Under the pieces are notes generated by a model. It ran no database searches, had not been told where the DNA came from, and saw only the letters and a program-made list of their open reading frames with translations. Positions 9,875 through 17,916 of a stretch of DNA of 38,394 nucleotides are shown here, in pieces. The stretch is from Egibacter sp. Its GTDB lineage: Bacteria > Actinomycetota > Nitriliruptoria > Euzebyales > Egibacteraceae. Every line of letters begins with the position of its first letter. Position 1 is the first letter of the stretch. The DNA is taken from contig PWFH01000195.1 in NCBI GenBank assembly GCA_003553795.1, positions 1 to 38,394 of the forward strand, written 5' to 3'. Made by a program: the position numbers and the translations under genes.

Positions 9875-9937
9875 GACCCACCTCCGAGGGGCTCGGCCTC
9901 ATCATGCGCGAGAGTGGCCGTCGGCGCATCCACGACG

Positions 9938-9966
9938 TTGCCGTCGGCCGGCCAGCCCCGCAGGAT
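9938..9966 (+). promoter_or_regulatory. Probable def promoter
   Basis: TTGCCG (9938-9943), a 17-bp spacer and CAGGAT (9961-9966) lie in the 125-bp gap between the divergent minus-strand gene and def. A start near 9973 leaves about 27 bases of leader with GAGGGAG before the ATG at 10000. Confidence 0.5.
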
Positions 9967-9999
9967 GGGGGAGGTCCGCCTCGAGGGAGACCCGCGACC

Positions 10000-10545
10000 A
10001 TGGCCCTGCTGCCGATCCGCATCTTCGGCGACCCGGTGCTGCGCACCCGCGCCGCCGAGGTCGAGACCTTCGACGAGGCCCTCGCGCGCCTCGCCGAGGA
10101 CATGCTCGAGACGATGCGCTGGGCCGAGGGCGCCGGCCTCGCCGCCAACCAGGTCGGGGTCCTCAAGCGGATGTTCACCTGGGCGCACGACGAGGAGTCC
10201 GGGGCGCTCGTCAACCCCGAGGTCGTCGAGACCTCCGAGGAGACGGTCGACGACGACGAGGGATGCCTGTCCTTCCCCGGGCTCTTCTACCCGACCGAGC
10301 GGCCGCTGCGCGCCCGGGTGCGGGGCCGCGACGTCCACGGCGAGGAGCTCGACACCGTCGCCGAGGGCCTGCGCGCGCGGATCTTCCTCCACGAGCTCGA
10401 CCACCTCAACGGCATCCTCTTCATCGACCACCTCGCGCGGCACGACCGCAAGGCCGCGATGAAGCGCATCCGCGCCGGCGAGCTCGAGGAGGCCGCGCGG
10501 CGACGCGACGCGATGCCGCCGCTCGACGAGGCCGCCGAGGCCTGA
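10000..10545 (+). CDS. def: Peptide deformylase
   Basis: Removes the formyl group from new N-termini; it is a metal enzyme. All three motifs are present in the 181-residue product: GAGLAANQVG, EGCLS at 87-91 with ligand Cys89, and HELDH at 131-135 with two His ligands and the catalytic Glu132. ATG at 10000 follows GAGGGAGA and matches the family start MALLPIRIFGDPVLR. An in-frame ATG at 9904 would add 32 arginine-rich residues without homology and lie inside the promoter, so I reject it. It works with the fmt product encoded next. Confidence 0.95.
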   Translation: MALLPIRIFGDPVLRTRAAEVETFDEALARLAEDMLETMRWAEGAGLAANQVGVLKRMFTWAHDEESGALVNPEVVETSEETVDDDEGCLSFPGLFYPTERPLRARVRGRDVHGEELDTVAEGLRARIFLHELDHLNGILFIDHLARHDRKAAMKRIRAGELEEAARRRDAMPPLDEAAEA

Positions 10546-10550
10546 GCCGG

Positions 10551-10592
10551 CCGCCCGACCGCGCGACCCGACCGCCCGACCGCGCGACCCGA
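10551..10592 (+). repeat. Perfect 21-bp tandem duplication
   Basis: Two identical 21-base units (10551-10571 and 10572-10592), each beginning CCGCCCGACCGCGCG, follow directly after the def stop codon. The rest of the def-fmt gap (10593-10677) is extremely GC-rich and shows no gene. Confidence 0.9.
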
Positions 10593-10677
10593 CCCCGCCG
10601 GGGCCCGACCCCGCCCGGCCCGAGCCGGCCGGCGGCGCCACGAGCGCGCCGAGGGGCGGCGGCGCGCCGGGCGCTGG

Positions 10678-10700
10678 GCCCCGCCACCGCGCGGCGGGGC
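10678..10700 (+). terminator. Hairpin, possible terminator between def and fmt
   Basis: GCCCCGCC (10678-10685) and GGCGGGGC (10693-10700) form a perfect 8-bp stem with a 7-base loop. There is no T-run after it, so intrinsic termination is uncertain, but the position just before the fmt promoter fits. Confidence 0.4.
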
Positions 10701-10722
10701 ACCCGGCCTGCGCGCGACGCTC

Positions 10723-10728
10723 TAGGCT
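10723..10728 (+). promoter_or_regulatory. -10 element of a predicted leaderless fmt transcript
   Basis: TAGGCT matches the actinobacterial TANNNT -10. Exactly seven bases (TGCGGGC) separate it from the ATG of fmt, so transcription should begin at or next to the A of the start codon. No ribosome-binding site is visible, consistent with a leaderless mRNA. A good -35 is not evident. Confidence 0.6.
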
Positions 10729-10735
10729 TGCGGGC

Positions 10736-11677
10736 ATGAGGATCTGCTTCTTCGGCACGCCCGCCCCCGCCGTCCCGTCGCTGCGCGCGCTCGTCGACGA
10801 CGAGCGCATCGAGGTCGTGCGCGTCGTCACCAACCCCGACCGGCCCGCCGGGCGCGGCTACGGGCTCACCCCGCCTCCGGTCAAGGCCGCCGCGCTCGAG
10901 GCCGGCCTCGAGGTCTGGCAGCCCGAGAAGCCCAAGACCATCGGGTCCGAGCTCGCGGCGCTCGACGTCGACGCCTGCGCGATCGTGGCCTACGGCGCGC
11001 TGCTGCCCGCCGACGTCCTCGCCGCCGGCGGACGCGGCTTCGTCAACCTCCACTTCAGCCTCCTGCCGGCATGGCGCGGTGCCGCGCCGGTGCCCCACGC
11101 GCTGCGCGCCGGCGACAGCGAGGCCGGCGTGTCGTGCTTCCTGCTCGACGAGGGCATGGACACCGGCCCGGTGCTCACCGAGCGGCGCACGCCGATCGCC
11201 CCGGGGGAGACCGCCGGGGAGCTCACCGCCCGCCTCGCCGACCTCGGGGCCCCCGCGCTCGTCGAGGCCCTGGTCGGCCTCGTCGAGGGGACGATCGAGG
11301 CGGTGCCCCAGCCCGAGGAGGGGGTGTCCTACGCCCCGAAGCTCTCCGCCGCCGACGCCGCGCTGGACTGGTCCGAGCCCGCCGAGGCGCTCGAGCGCGC
11401 GGTGCGGGCGTTCAACCCCATGCCGGGCGCGCACACGACCTTCGAGGGCGAGCGGCTCAAGGTCCACCGCGCCACGGTCGTCGACGGCGGGGGCACCCCC
11501 GGGGAGGTCGTCCGCGTCGACGTCGACGACGACGGCGCCGGTGGCCCGGTCGTGGCCTGCGGGCAGGGGGCCCTGCGCCTCGACGAGGTCCAGCCCGCCG
11601 GCAAGGCCCGCATGGCCGGCGCGGCCTTCGCCAACGGCTACCGCCCGCTCGGGCGCGTCCTCGGCGCCGACGCCTGA
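10736..11677 (+). CDS. fmt: Methionyl-tRNA formyltransferase
   Basis: Formylates initiator Met-tRNA with 10-formyl-tetrahydrofolate. The 313-residue protein starts with MRICFFGTP, has the catalytic Asn104 and His106 in VNLHFSLLP, the family signature SLLPAWRGAAPV, and Asp142 in the MDTGPVL motif. The C-terminal OB-fold tRNA-binding domain includes NPMPGAHTTFEGERLKVH. The ATG is placed for leaderless translation (see 10723). It is paired with def upstream and followed by rsmB with a 2-bp gap. Confidence 0.96.
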   Translation: MRICFFGTPAPAVPSLRALVDDERIEVVRVVTNPDRPAGRGYGLTPPPVKAAALEAGLEVWQPEKPKTIGSELAALDVDACAIVAYGALLPADVLAAGGRGFVNLHFSLLPAWRGAAPVPHALRAGDSEAGVSCFLLDEGMDTGPVLTERRTPIAPGETAGELTARLADLGAPALVEALVGLVEGTIEAVPQPEEGVSYAPKLSAADAALDWSEPAEALERAVRAFNPMPGAHTTFEGERLKVHRATVVDGGGTPGEVVRVDVDDDGAGGPVVACGQGALRLDEVQPAGKARMAGAAFANGYRPLGRVLGADA

Positions 11678-11679
11678 GC

Positions 11680-12978
11680 GTGGGCTCGGAGGGGCTTGCG
11701 AGCCGACGGGCGGCCTACCGCGTCCTGCGTCGGGTCCACACCGACGGGGCGTGGTCGACCCCCGCCGTCGACGCGGCGATCGGCCGGCTCGGCCCGCGCG
11801 ACCGCGCCTTCGCCGCCAACCTCGCCTATGAGACGCTGCGCTGGGAGGGCACCCTCGACTGGGCGCTCGGCCACGTCCTGTCGCGCCCGAGCATCGACGA
11901 GGACGTCCGCGACGTCCTGCGCCTCGGGGCCTGGCAGCTCGCCTACGGCGCCACCCCCGCCCACGCCGCGGTCGCGACCTCGGTCGACCTCGCACGAGCC
12001 GAGGTCGGCGCGAAGGTCACCGGCTTCGTCAACGGGGTGCTGCGCGCCCTCGCCCGGCGCTGGGACGCGCTGCCCTGGCCCGACGAGGCCACGAGCGAGG
12101 GCCTCGGCCTGGCGACCGGCTACGCGCCGTGGATCGTCGCCGAGGCCCGGGCGCGCTTCGGCGGGCAGGCCAGGGATGTCCTCGAGGCCGGCAACGTCGC
12201 CCCGGGGGTGACGCTGCGCGCCCGCGGCGACGCCGAGGCGCTCGCCGCCGAGCTCACCGCCGTCGGGCTCACCCCGACCCGGGGCGCGCTCTCGCCCTCG
12301 GCGCTGCGCGTGCCCGGGGCCGATCCCGGCGCGCTCGCGGCGGTGGCCGAGGGCCGGGCGACCGTCGCCGACGAGGCCTCGATCGTCGTCGCCGAGGCCG
12401 CCGCGGCCGCGGCGGGCCCGGGCGGGCGGCTGCTCGACGCCTGTGCCGGACCGGGCGGCAAGGCCTGCCACGCCGCCGACCTCGGCGCGCGCGTCGTCGC
12501 CGCCGACCTCCACGAGCACCGCGCCCGCCGGGTCGCCGAGCTCGCCGCCACGCTCGGCCTCGACGTGCCCGTGGCCGTGGCCGACGGCACCGCCCCGCCG
12601 TGGCCGCCCGGTGGCGTCGACGCCGTCCTGCTCGACGCGCCGTGCACCGGCCTCGGGGTCGTGCGCCGCCGCCCCGAGCTGCGCTGGCGACGCACCGCCG
12701 GCGACCCCGCCGCGCTCGCGGCCACCCAGCGCGCCCTGCTCGCCGCCGCCGCGGACCTGCCGCGCGCGGGCGGGGCCCTCGTCTATGCCGCCTGCACCTG
12801 GACGGTCGCCGAGACGACCGCCGTCGTCGGCTCCTTCCTCGCCCGGCGCCCCGACTACGCCGCCGAGGAGGCCGCGGTCGCCGCCGGCACGGCGCTGCCC
12901 GACGGGCCCGGGCGGCTGCTGCGACCCGACCGCGACGGCACCGACGGGATGTACCTCGTCGTCCTGCGCCGCAGCTGA
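11680..12978 (+). CDS. rsmB: 16S rRNA (cytosine-967-C5) methyltransferase
   Basis: Uses SAM to methylate C967 of 16S rRNA. The N-terminal ~140 residues form a NusB-like RNA-binding domain (RRAAYRVLRRV, ANLAYETLRWEGTLDW, FVNGVLRALAR). The methyltransferase domain has the SAM loop LLDACAGPGGK, motif IV DAPCTGLG with Cys322 and motif VI YAACTW with Cys372, the usual pair of catalytic cysteines. The product is 432 residues. GTG at 11680 comes 2 bp after the fmt stop, indicating coupled expression; the longer open frame upstream is a shadow of fmt. Confidence 0.93.
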   Translation: MGSEGLASRRAAYRVLRRVHTDGAWSTPAVDAAIGRLGPRDRAFAANLAYETLRWEGTLDWALGHVLSRPSIDEDVRDVLRLGAWQLAYGATPAHAAVATSVDLARAEVGAKVTGFVNGVLRALARRWDALPWPDEATSEGLGLATGYAPWIVAEARARFGGQARDVLEAGNVAPGVTLRARGDAEALAAELTAVGLTPTRGALSPSALRVPGADPGALAAVAEGRATVADEASIVVAEAAAAAAGPGGRLLDACAGPGGKACHAADLGARVVAADLHEHRARRVAELAATLGLDVPVAVADGTAPPWPPGGVDAVLLDAPCTGLGVVRRRPELRWRRTAGDPAALAATQRALLAAAADLPRAGGALVYAACTWTVAETTAVVGSFLARRPDYAAEEAAVAAGTALPDGPGRLLRPDRDGTDGMYLVVLRRS

Positions 12979-13150
12979 GCGGGTCCCCGCCGCGGCGGTC
13001 CCCGACACCGCCGGCGGCGGCCGGGCCCGCGCGCCGGGGCGTCCCCGGGCCCGTGGGCCGGACGGCCCTGCGCCGCCCGGGCGAGGGTCCCACACCGCCG
13101 TCGGTGGAGCGGGTGCTGCGGTAGCCTTCGGGGCGCACGCGATGCGCGCG
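12979..13150. other. GC-rich gap before the riboflavin operon
   Basis: No gene is visible. It holds several GC-only inverted repeats, the cleanest being GGGCCG-GA-CGGCCC (13055-13068), which might end the rsmB transcript although no T-run follows. TAGCCT (13122-13127) lies about 24 bases before the riboswitch and is a candidate -10, without a convincing -35. Confidence 0.5.
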
Positions 13151-13293
13151 CCTTCGGGGCAGGGTGCAAGTCCCGACCGGCGGTGGCCCGCCTACGAGCG
13201 GGGAGCCCGCGACCCGTCCCAGGACGGTGGATCCGGTGGTGTCCCGACAGGGACCAGGCCGGAGCCGACGGTGAGAGTCCGGAGGAGAGAAGG
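13151..13293 (+). ncRNA. FMN riboswitch (RFN element)
   Basis: The conserved core is almost unchanged: CTTCGGGGCAGGGTGCAAG at the 5' side, CCCGACCGGCGGT, AGCCCGCGA, then GTGGATCCGGTG, GGAGCCGACGGTGAGAGTCC and the closing GGAGAGAAGG. It binds flavin mononucleotide and lowers expression of the downstream ribD-ribE-ribBA-ribH genes. The spacer to ribD (13294-13385) carries the expression platform described separately. Confidence 0.97.
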
Positions 13294-13312
13294 CGTGGTC
13301 GCCAGCGTGGCC

Positions 13313-13381
13313 GGCACGGGTCGCCCGTGCCCGTCGCCGCTGCGATCGCACCTCCCCCGAGCAGGCCGCGGAGAGGAGGTG
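13313..13381 (+). promoter_or_regulatory. Riboswitch expression platform: SD-sequestering stem
   Basis: CACCTCC (13349-13355) is exactly complementary to GGAGGTG (13375-13381), which contains the ribosome-binding site of ribD. Pairing would hide the site, giving translational control. Upstream, GGCACGGG (13313-13320) and CCCGTGCC (13324-13331) form an 8-bp stem with a 3-base loop that could be the competing or terminating element. No T-run follows either stem, which favours translational over transcriptional control. Confidence 0.65.
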
Positions 13382-13385
13382 AGCG

Positions 13386-14567
13386 ATGAGCGACGACGAG
13401 CGCTGGATGGCCCGCGCCCTCGCGCTCGCCGAGGGCGTCGCGGCCCGCACTTGGCCCAACCCCGCCGTCGGCTGCGTGCTCGTGCGCGACGGCCTGGTCG
13501 TGGGGGAGGGGGCGACCGCCCCGCCACCCGGCCCGCACGCCGAGGCCGCGGCCCTCGCCGCGGCCGGTGACGCCGCCCGCGGCGCGACCGCCTACGTCAC
13601 CCTCGAGCCCTGCGCGCACACCGGGCGCACCCCGCCCTGCGCCGACGCCCTCGCCGCCGCCGGGGTGGCGCGCGTCGTCGTCGCCGTCGCCGACCCCAAC
13701 CCCCTCGCCGACGGTGGGGTCGAGCGCCTCGCCGCCGCCGGCGTCGCCGTCGAGGTCGGCGTCGGCGCCGAGAGCGCCCTCGAGGGCCTCGCCGGCTTCC
13801 TCGAGCGCGTCGCCGCCGGGCGCCCCGCGGTCGTCGTCAAGCTCGCGCTGAGCCTCGACGGCCGCCTCGCCGCCTCCGACGGGACCTCGCAGTGGCTCAC
13901 CGGGCCCGCGGCGCGCGCTGCGGCGCACCGTCTGCGCGCCGCGGTCGATGGCGTCGTCGTCGGCTCGGGCACCGTCCTCGCCGACGACCCCGCGCTGACG
14001 GTCCGCCTCGGTCCCGACGGCGAGCCGGCCACGGCGCCGAGCGCCGGCGCCCGCCAACCGCTGCGCATCGTCCTCGACCGCCGCGCGCGCACCCGTCCCG
14101 GGGCCAAGGTCTACGACGACGCCGCGGCGAGCCTCGTCGTCGTCGACGCCGCCGCCGAGGCCGGCCACCTCGACGAGGCCGGGCTCGACGTCGCCCGCGT
14201 CGACGGGCGCGCCGCCGACGGCGGCCTCGCCGAGGCGCTCGCCGCCGCGGGGGCGCGGGGCTGTCGGAGCCTGCTCGTCGAGGGCGGCGCGGCGGTGGCC
14301 GGCGCCGTCGTGGCCGCGGGGCTCGCCGACCGGCTCGTCGTCCACGTCGCGCCGGTGCTGCTCGGCGAGGCCGGCCGCCCGGCGGTCACCGGTCTCGGCG
14401 TGCCGACCCTCGCCGCGGCCCCGCGCTGGGACCTCGTCGACGTCGAGCGCGTCGACGGCGACGCGGTGCTCACCTGCGCGCCGCGCGCCGGGGCGCCGGA
14501 GGGCCCGCACGACCACGACCACGACCACGACCACGCCCTCGCGCCGCACGGCGCCGGGCCGACCTAG
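13386..14567 (+). CDS. ribD: Bifunctional riboflavin deaminase/reductase RibD with histidine-rich tail
   Basis: Carries out the deamination and reduction steps of riboflavin synthesis. The deaminase domain binds zinc through His51, Cys76 and Cys85, with catalytic Glu53 (HAE, PCAHTGRTPPC). The reductase domain starts near residue 146 (VVVKLALSLDGRLAASDG, GVVVGSGTVLADDP, SLLVEGGAAVAG). Of 393 residues, the last ~19 are unusual: alternating His-Asp from His375 to His383 plus His388, encoded by a CACGAC hexamer run at about 14509-14535. ATG follows a strong GGAGGTG. It is the first gene after the FMN riboswitch. Confidence 0.96.
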   Translation: MSDDERWMARALALAEGVAARTWPNPAVGCVLVRDGLVVGEGATAPPPGPHAEAAALAAAGDAARGATAYVTLEPCAHTGRTPPCADALAAAGVARVVVAVADPNPLADGGVERLAAAGVAVEVGVGAESALEGLAGFLERVAAGRPAVVVKLALSLDGRLAASDGTSQWLTGPAARAAAHRLRAAVDGVVVGSGTVLADDPALTVRLGPDGEPATAPSAGARQPLRIVLDRRARTRPGAKVYDDAAASLVVVDAAAEAGHLDEAGLDVARVDGRAADGGLAEALAAAGARGCRSLLVEGGAAVAGAVVAAGLADRLVVHVAPVLLGEAGRPAVTGLGVPTLAAAPRWDLVDVERVDGDAVLTCAPRAGAPEGPHDHDHDHDHALAPHGAGPT

Positions 14568-14577
14568 GAGGACCGCA

Positions 14578-15225
14578 GTGTTCAGCGGCATCGTCACCGA
14601 GCTCGGCCGCGTCGCGGCCGTCGAGATGGGCGAGGGCCACGGCCGGCTCGCCGTCACCTGCCACGACGTCGTCGCCGACGCCGTCGTCGGCGACTCCGTC
14701 AGCGTCAACGGCGTCTGCCTCACGATCACCGAGCTGCGCCCCGACGGCGGCTTCGTCGCCGACGTCATGGGCGAGACGCTCTCGCGCACCGGCCTCGGCG
14801 CCCTCGAGCCCGGCGACCCCGTCGACCTCGAGCCGGCGCTGCCCGCCGACGGCCGCCTCGGCGGGCACCTCGTGCAGGGCCACGTCGACGGCGTCGCGGA
14901 GGTCACCGACGTCACCGAGCACGAGGAATGGACGACGATGACGTTCACCCTGCCCCCCGACCTCGAGCCCTACGTCGTCGAGAAGGGCTCGATCGCCGTC
15001 GACGGCGTCTCGCTGACCGTCGCCGGGGTCGGCGAGGGCTCCTTCTCCGTCGGCCTCATCCCGCACACCCTCGAGGTCACCGTGCTCGGCTCGCGCGAGC
15101 CCGGCGACCCCGTCAACCTCGAGGTCGACATCATCGCGAAGTACGTCGAGCGCATGCTGCGCGGCGGCGTGCCGACCCCCTACGCCCCCGCGCCCCAGGC
15201 CGCGGCGGGCAGCGAGGAGCGCTAG
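14578..15225 (+). CDS. ribE: Riboflavin synthase, alpha chain
   Basis: Dismutates two lumazine molecules into riboflavin and a pyrimidine. The 215-residue protein shows the two-fold internal repeat of the family: MFSGIVTELG, SVNGVCLTI and HLVQGHVDG in the first barrel, then IAVDGVSLTVA, LIPHTLE and VNLEVDIIAKYVER in the second. GTG at 14578 follows an AGGAGGA site, 10 bp after ribD. Some authors call this gene ribC. Confidence 0.96.
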   Translation: MFSGIVTELGRVAAVEMGEGHGRLAVTCHDVVADAVVGDSVSVNGVCLTITELRPDGGFVADVMGETLSRTGLGALEPGDPVDLEPALPADGRLGGHLVQGHVDGVAEVTDVTEHEEWTTMTFTLPPDLEPYVVEKGSIAVDGVSLTVAGVGEGSFSVGLIPHTLEVTVLGSREPGDPVNLEVDIIAKYVERMLRGGVPTPYAPAPQAAAGSEER

Positions 15226-15228
15226 CGC

Positions 15229-16488
15229 ATGTTCGCCCCGATCGCTGACGCCGTCGCCGAGATCGCCCGCGGCGGCATGGCCGTCGTCGTCGACGACGCC
15301 GACCGGGAGAACGAGGGCGACCTCGTCATGGCCGCCGACGCGGTGACGCCCGAGGCGATGGCGTTCTTCGTGCGCCACACCTCCGGGCTCGTCTGTGCGC
15401 CCCTCGAGCCCAGCCGCGCCGACGCCCTCGACCTGCCGCTCATGGTCGAGGCGCCGTCCGACCCGCAGGGCGCGGCCTTCACCGTCTCCGTCGACGCGCG
15501 CGCCGGTGTGGCGACGGGCATCAGCGCCGCCGACCGCGCCACGACGCTGCGCCGGCTCGTCGACCCCGACGCGAGGGCGTCGGACTTCATCCGGCCCGGG
15601 CACATCTTCCCGCTGCGCTACCAGCCCGGCGGGGTGCTCAACCGGGCGGGGCACACCGAGGCCGCCGTCGACCTCGCCCGGCTCGCGGGACGCACCCCGG
15701 CGGGGGCGATCTGCGAGCTCGTCAACGACGACGGCTCGGTGCAGCGCCTGCCCGAGCTCGAGGCCTTCGCCGCCCGTCACGGGCTGCCGATCGTCTCGAT
15801 CGCCGACCTCATCGCCTACCGCCGCCGCCACGAGCGCCTCGTGCGGCGCATCGCCGAGGCGACGATCCCCACGGCCTTCGGCACGTTCACCGCCTACGCC
15901 TACGAGTCGGAGTTCGACGACGCCCAGCACCTCGCGCTCGTGCGCGGCAACCCCGAGGGCAAGGAGGACGTCCTCGTGCGGATGCACTCCGAGTGCCTCA
16001 CCGGCGACGTCTTCGGCTCGCTGCGCTGCGACTGCGGCACCCAGCTGCACGACGCGCTGCGCCAGATCGCCGAGGCCGGCGAGGGCGTCGTCGTCTACGT
16101 CCGGGGCCACGAGGGCCGCGGCATCGGCATCGCCCACAAGCTCCAGGCCTACAAGCTGCAGGAGAACGGCCGCGACACCGTCGAGGCGAACATCGAGCTC
16201 GGCTTCCCCGCCGACATCCGCGACTACGGCACCGGCGCGCAGATCCTCGTCGACCTCGGCCTGTCGACGCTGCGGTTGCTGAGCAACAACCCCGAGAAGC
16301 GCGCGGGGCTCGAGGGCTACGGGCTGCGCATCGTCGAGCGCGTGCCGATCGAGACGACCCCGACGGTGGAGAACCTGCGCTACCTCACGACGAAGCGGGA
16401 CAAGATGGGACACGAGCTGCTGCGCCTCGCCGACGTCGTCGCCGAGGTCGCCGAGGACATCGACGAGATCGAGGAGGAGACGACGTGA
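15229..16488 (+). CDS. ribBA: Bifunctional DHBP synthase / GTP cyclohydrolase II
   Basis: Provides both precursors of lumazine. Residues 1-~200 are the RibB domain, which makes the four-carbon unit from ribulose 5-phosphate ([37 protein letters not shown]). Residues ~205-419 are the RibA domain that opens GTP, with zinc ligands Cys256, Cys267 and Cys269 ([18 protein letters not shown]), RGHEGRGIG and LLSNNPEK. Length 419. ATG 3 bp after ribE; the stop overlaps ribH as GTGA. It is also under the FMN riboswitch. Confidence 0.97.
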   Translation: MFAPIADAVAEIARGGMAVVVDDADRENEGDLVMAADAVTPEAMAFFVRHTSGLVCAPLEPSRADALDLPLMVEAPSDPQGAAFTVSVDARAGVATGISAADRATTLRRLVDPDARASDFIRPGHIFPLRYQPGGVLNRAGHTEAAVDLARLAGRTPAGAICELVNDDGSVQRLPELEAFAARHGLPIVSIADLIAYRRRHERLVRRIAEATIPTAFGTFTAYAYESEFDDAQHLALVRGNPEGKEDVLVRMHSECLTGDVFGSLRCDCGTQLHDALRQIAEAGEGVVVYVRGHEGRGIGIAHKLQAYKLQENGRDTVEANIELGFPADIRDYGTGAQILVDLGLSTLRLLSNNPEKRAGLEGYGLRIVERVPIETTPTVENLRYLTTKRDKMGHELLRLADVVAEVAEDIDEIEEETT

Positions 16489-16952
16489 GGACCTACGAGG
16501 CCACGCTCGACGCGACGGGGCTGCGCTTCGGCCTCGTCGCGGCACGCTTCAACGACACCGTTGTGCGCCGGCTCGTCGACGGCGCGGTCGACTGCCTCGT
16601 GCGCCACGGTGGCGACGCCGACGCCATCGAGCTCGCCTGGGTGCCGGGCTCCTGGGAGCTGCCCGTCGTCGCCCAGGCGATGGCGCGCAGCGGGCGCTTC
16701 GACGCCCTCGTCGCGCTCGGCACCGTCGTGCGGGGCGAGACCGCGCACTTCGACTACGTCGCCGACCAGGCCGCGCAGGTCGGGCGGATCGCCCTCGAGA
16801 CCGGCGTGCCGATCGCCAACGCCGTGCTCACGACCGAGACCTACGAGCAGGCGGTCGACCGCGCCGGCGGCAAGGCCGGCAACAAGGGCTTCGAGGCCGC
16901 GCAGTCGGCGATCGAGACCGCCCGGCTGCTCACCCTCGTCGACGGTCGCTGA
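16485..16952 (+). CDS. ribH: 6,7-dimethyl-8-ribityllumazine synthase
   Basis: Condenses the RibBA and RibD products into lumazine, the substrate of RibE; the family forms icosahedral or pentameric shells. The 155-residue protein has [30 protein letters not shown] with catalytic His88 and the C-terminal [20 protein letters not shown] at 16485 overlaps the ribBA stop. It ends the riboflavin operon and converges on arsM with a 21-bp gap. Confidence 0.96.
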   Translation: MRTYEATLDATGLRFGLVAARFNDTVVRRLVDGAVDCLVRHGGDADAIELAWVPGSWELPVVAQAMARSGRFDALVALGTVVRGETAHFDYVADQAAQVGRIALETGVPIANAVLTTETYEQAVDRAGGKAGNKGFEAAQSAIETARLLTLVDGR

Positions 16953-16973
16953 GCCCGGCGGCCGTCGGCGCGC

Positions 16974-17735
16974 TCACGCCGGCAGCCGCGCCGCGATGAT
17001 CGTGCTCGCGAGGCCGTCGGCGACCTCGTGGGTGGCGGTGAGCCGGACGTCGACGAAGCCCTCGGCGGCGAGGCCCTCGCGCAGCTCCCGCTGCGACAGC
17101 GCCCCGGCGAGGCAGCCGGCGTGACTGCCGCGCTCGGCGCGCTCGGCGGCGCTGAGCCGGTCCTCGGCGACGACGTCGGTGAGGCCGACCCGCCCGCCCG
17201 GCCGCAGGACGCGCCGCATCTCGGCGAGCGCTGCGGCCTTGTCGACCGAGAGGTTGACCACGCAGTTGGAGATGACGACGTCGACGCTGTCGTCGGGCAG
17301 GGGCAGCGCCTCGATGCGCCCGGCGAGGAAGGAGGCGTTCGACACCCCGGCCTCGGCGGCGTTGCCCCGCGCGAGGTCGAGCATCTCCTCGGTCATGTCG
17401 ACGCCGTAGGCCCAACCGCTCGGGCCCACCCGCTGCGCGGAGAGCAGCACGTCGATCCCGCCGCCGGAGCCGAGGTCGAGCACGACCTCGCCGGGGCGCA
17501 GGTCGGCCACCGCGGTGGGCGTGCCACAGCCCAGGCTCGCGCCCGTCGCGGCCCGCGGCAGCGCCGCGAGCTCGTCGGGGTCGTAGAGCCCCGGGCCGAA
17601 GCCGGCGGCCTGGGTGTCGTCGCAGGCGGTTGGTCCGCAGCAGGAGGCGGTGCCGTGCACGGCGTCGCGGGCCGCGCTGGCGTAGCGGTCGCGGACCTCC
17701 TCGACGAGTCCCTCGGGGGTGGTTGGCTCAGCCAT
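16974..17735 (-). CDS. arsM: Arsenite S-adenosylmethionine methyltransferase
   Basis: Predicted to methylate arsenite to volatile or less harmful forms using SAM. The 253-residue protein has the SAM loop [14 protein letters not shown] and the ArsM hallmarks [32 protein letters not shown] and AGCLAGAL. The arsenite-binding cysteines Cys70, Cys158 and Cys208 are present, with an additional N-terminal Cys32-Cys33 pair. ATG follows GGAGGA. It stands alone: no arsR, arsB or arsC is visible nearby, and it is divergent from the prepilin peptidase. Confidence 0.88.
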   Translation of the reverse strand: MAEPTTPEGLVEEVRDRYASAARDAVHGTASCCGPTACDDTQAAGFGPGLYDPDELAALPRAATGASLGCGTPTAVADLRPGEVVLDLGSGGGIDVLLSAQRVGPSGWAYGVDMTEEMLDLARGNAAEAGVSNASFLAGRIEALPLPDDSVDVVISNCVVNLSVDKAAALAEMRRVLRPGGRVGLTDVVAEDRLSAAERAERGSHAGCLAGALSQRELREGLAAEGFVDVRLTATHEVADGLASTIIAARLPA

Positions 17736-17803
17736 GGCGCGGTCCTCCGACCCCAGCGGCGCAGGCGAGGGCCTCGCGGCGCCGCGACGGCGTGGTGTCG
17801 CTC

Positions 17804-17832
17804 ACCGTAGGCCTCCGGGACGTCGCCGGCAA
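17804..17832 (-). promoter_or_regulatory. Probable arsM promoter
   Basis: On the minus strand TTGCCG (17832-17827), a 17-bp spacer and TACGGT (17809-17804) give a good match to the -35/-10 pattern seen at def. A start near 17798 leaves a ~60-base leader. No obvious ArsR-type inverted repeat was seen in the 181-bp gap. Confidence 0.55.
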
Positions 17833-17916
17833 CGGGACCGACGGCGTGAGGCGGGCCGCGCGTGGCCTGGGGACCGGCGTGCGCGCGGCCGCCCCGGCTG
17901 GGGCACACTGCCGGTC

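Noticed and set aside
9904-9999. Earlier ATG start for def
   Set aside because: It adds 32 arginine/glycine-rich residues without homology and would lie over the predicted promoter; the ATG at 10000 has a ribosome site and matches the family start.
14509-14535. CACGAC repeats as a CRISPR or regulatory array
   Set aside because: The 6-base unit is in frame and encodes His-Asp at the end of ribD; there are no spacers.
16953-16973. Bidirectional terminator between ribH and arsM
   Set aside because: The 21-bp convergent gap is GC-rich but has no clear stem or T-run.
17719-17916. Longer prepilin peptidase with about 66 extra residues
   Set aside because: The extension overlaps the start of arsM, is arginine-rich and has no signal-like sequence; GTG at 17917 fits the family N-terminus.
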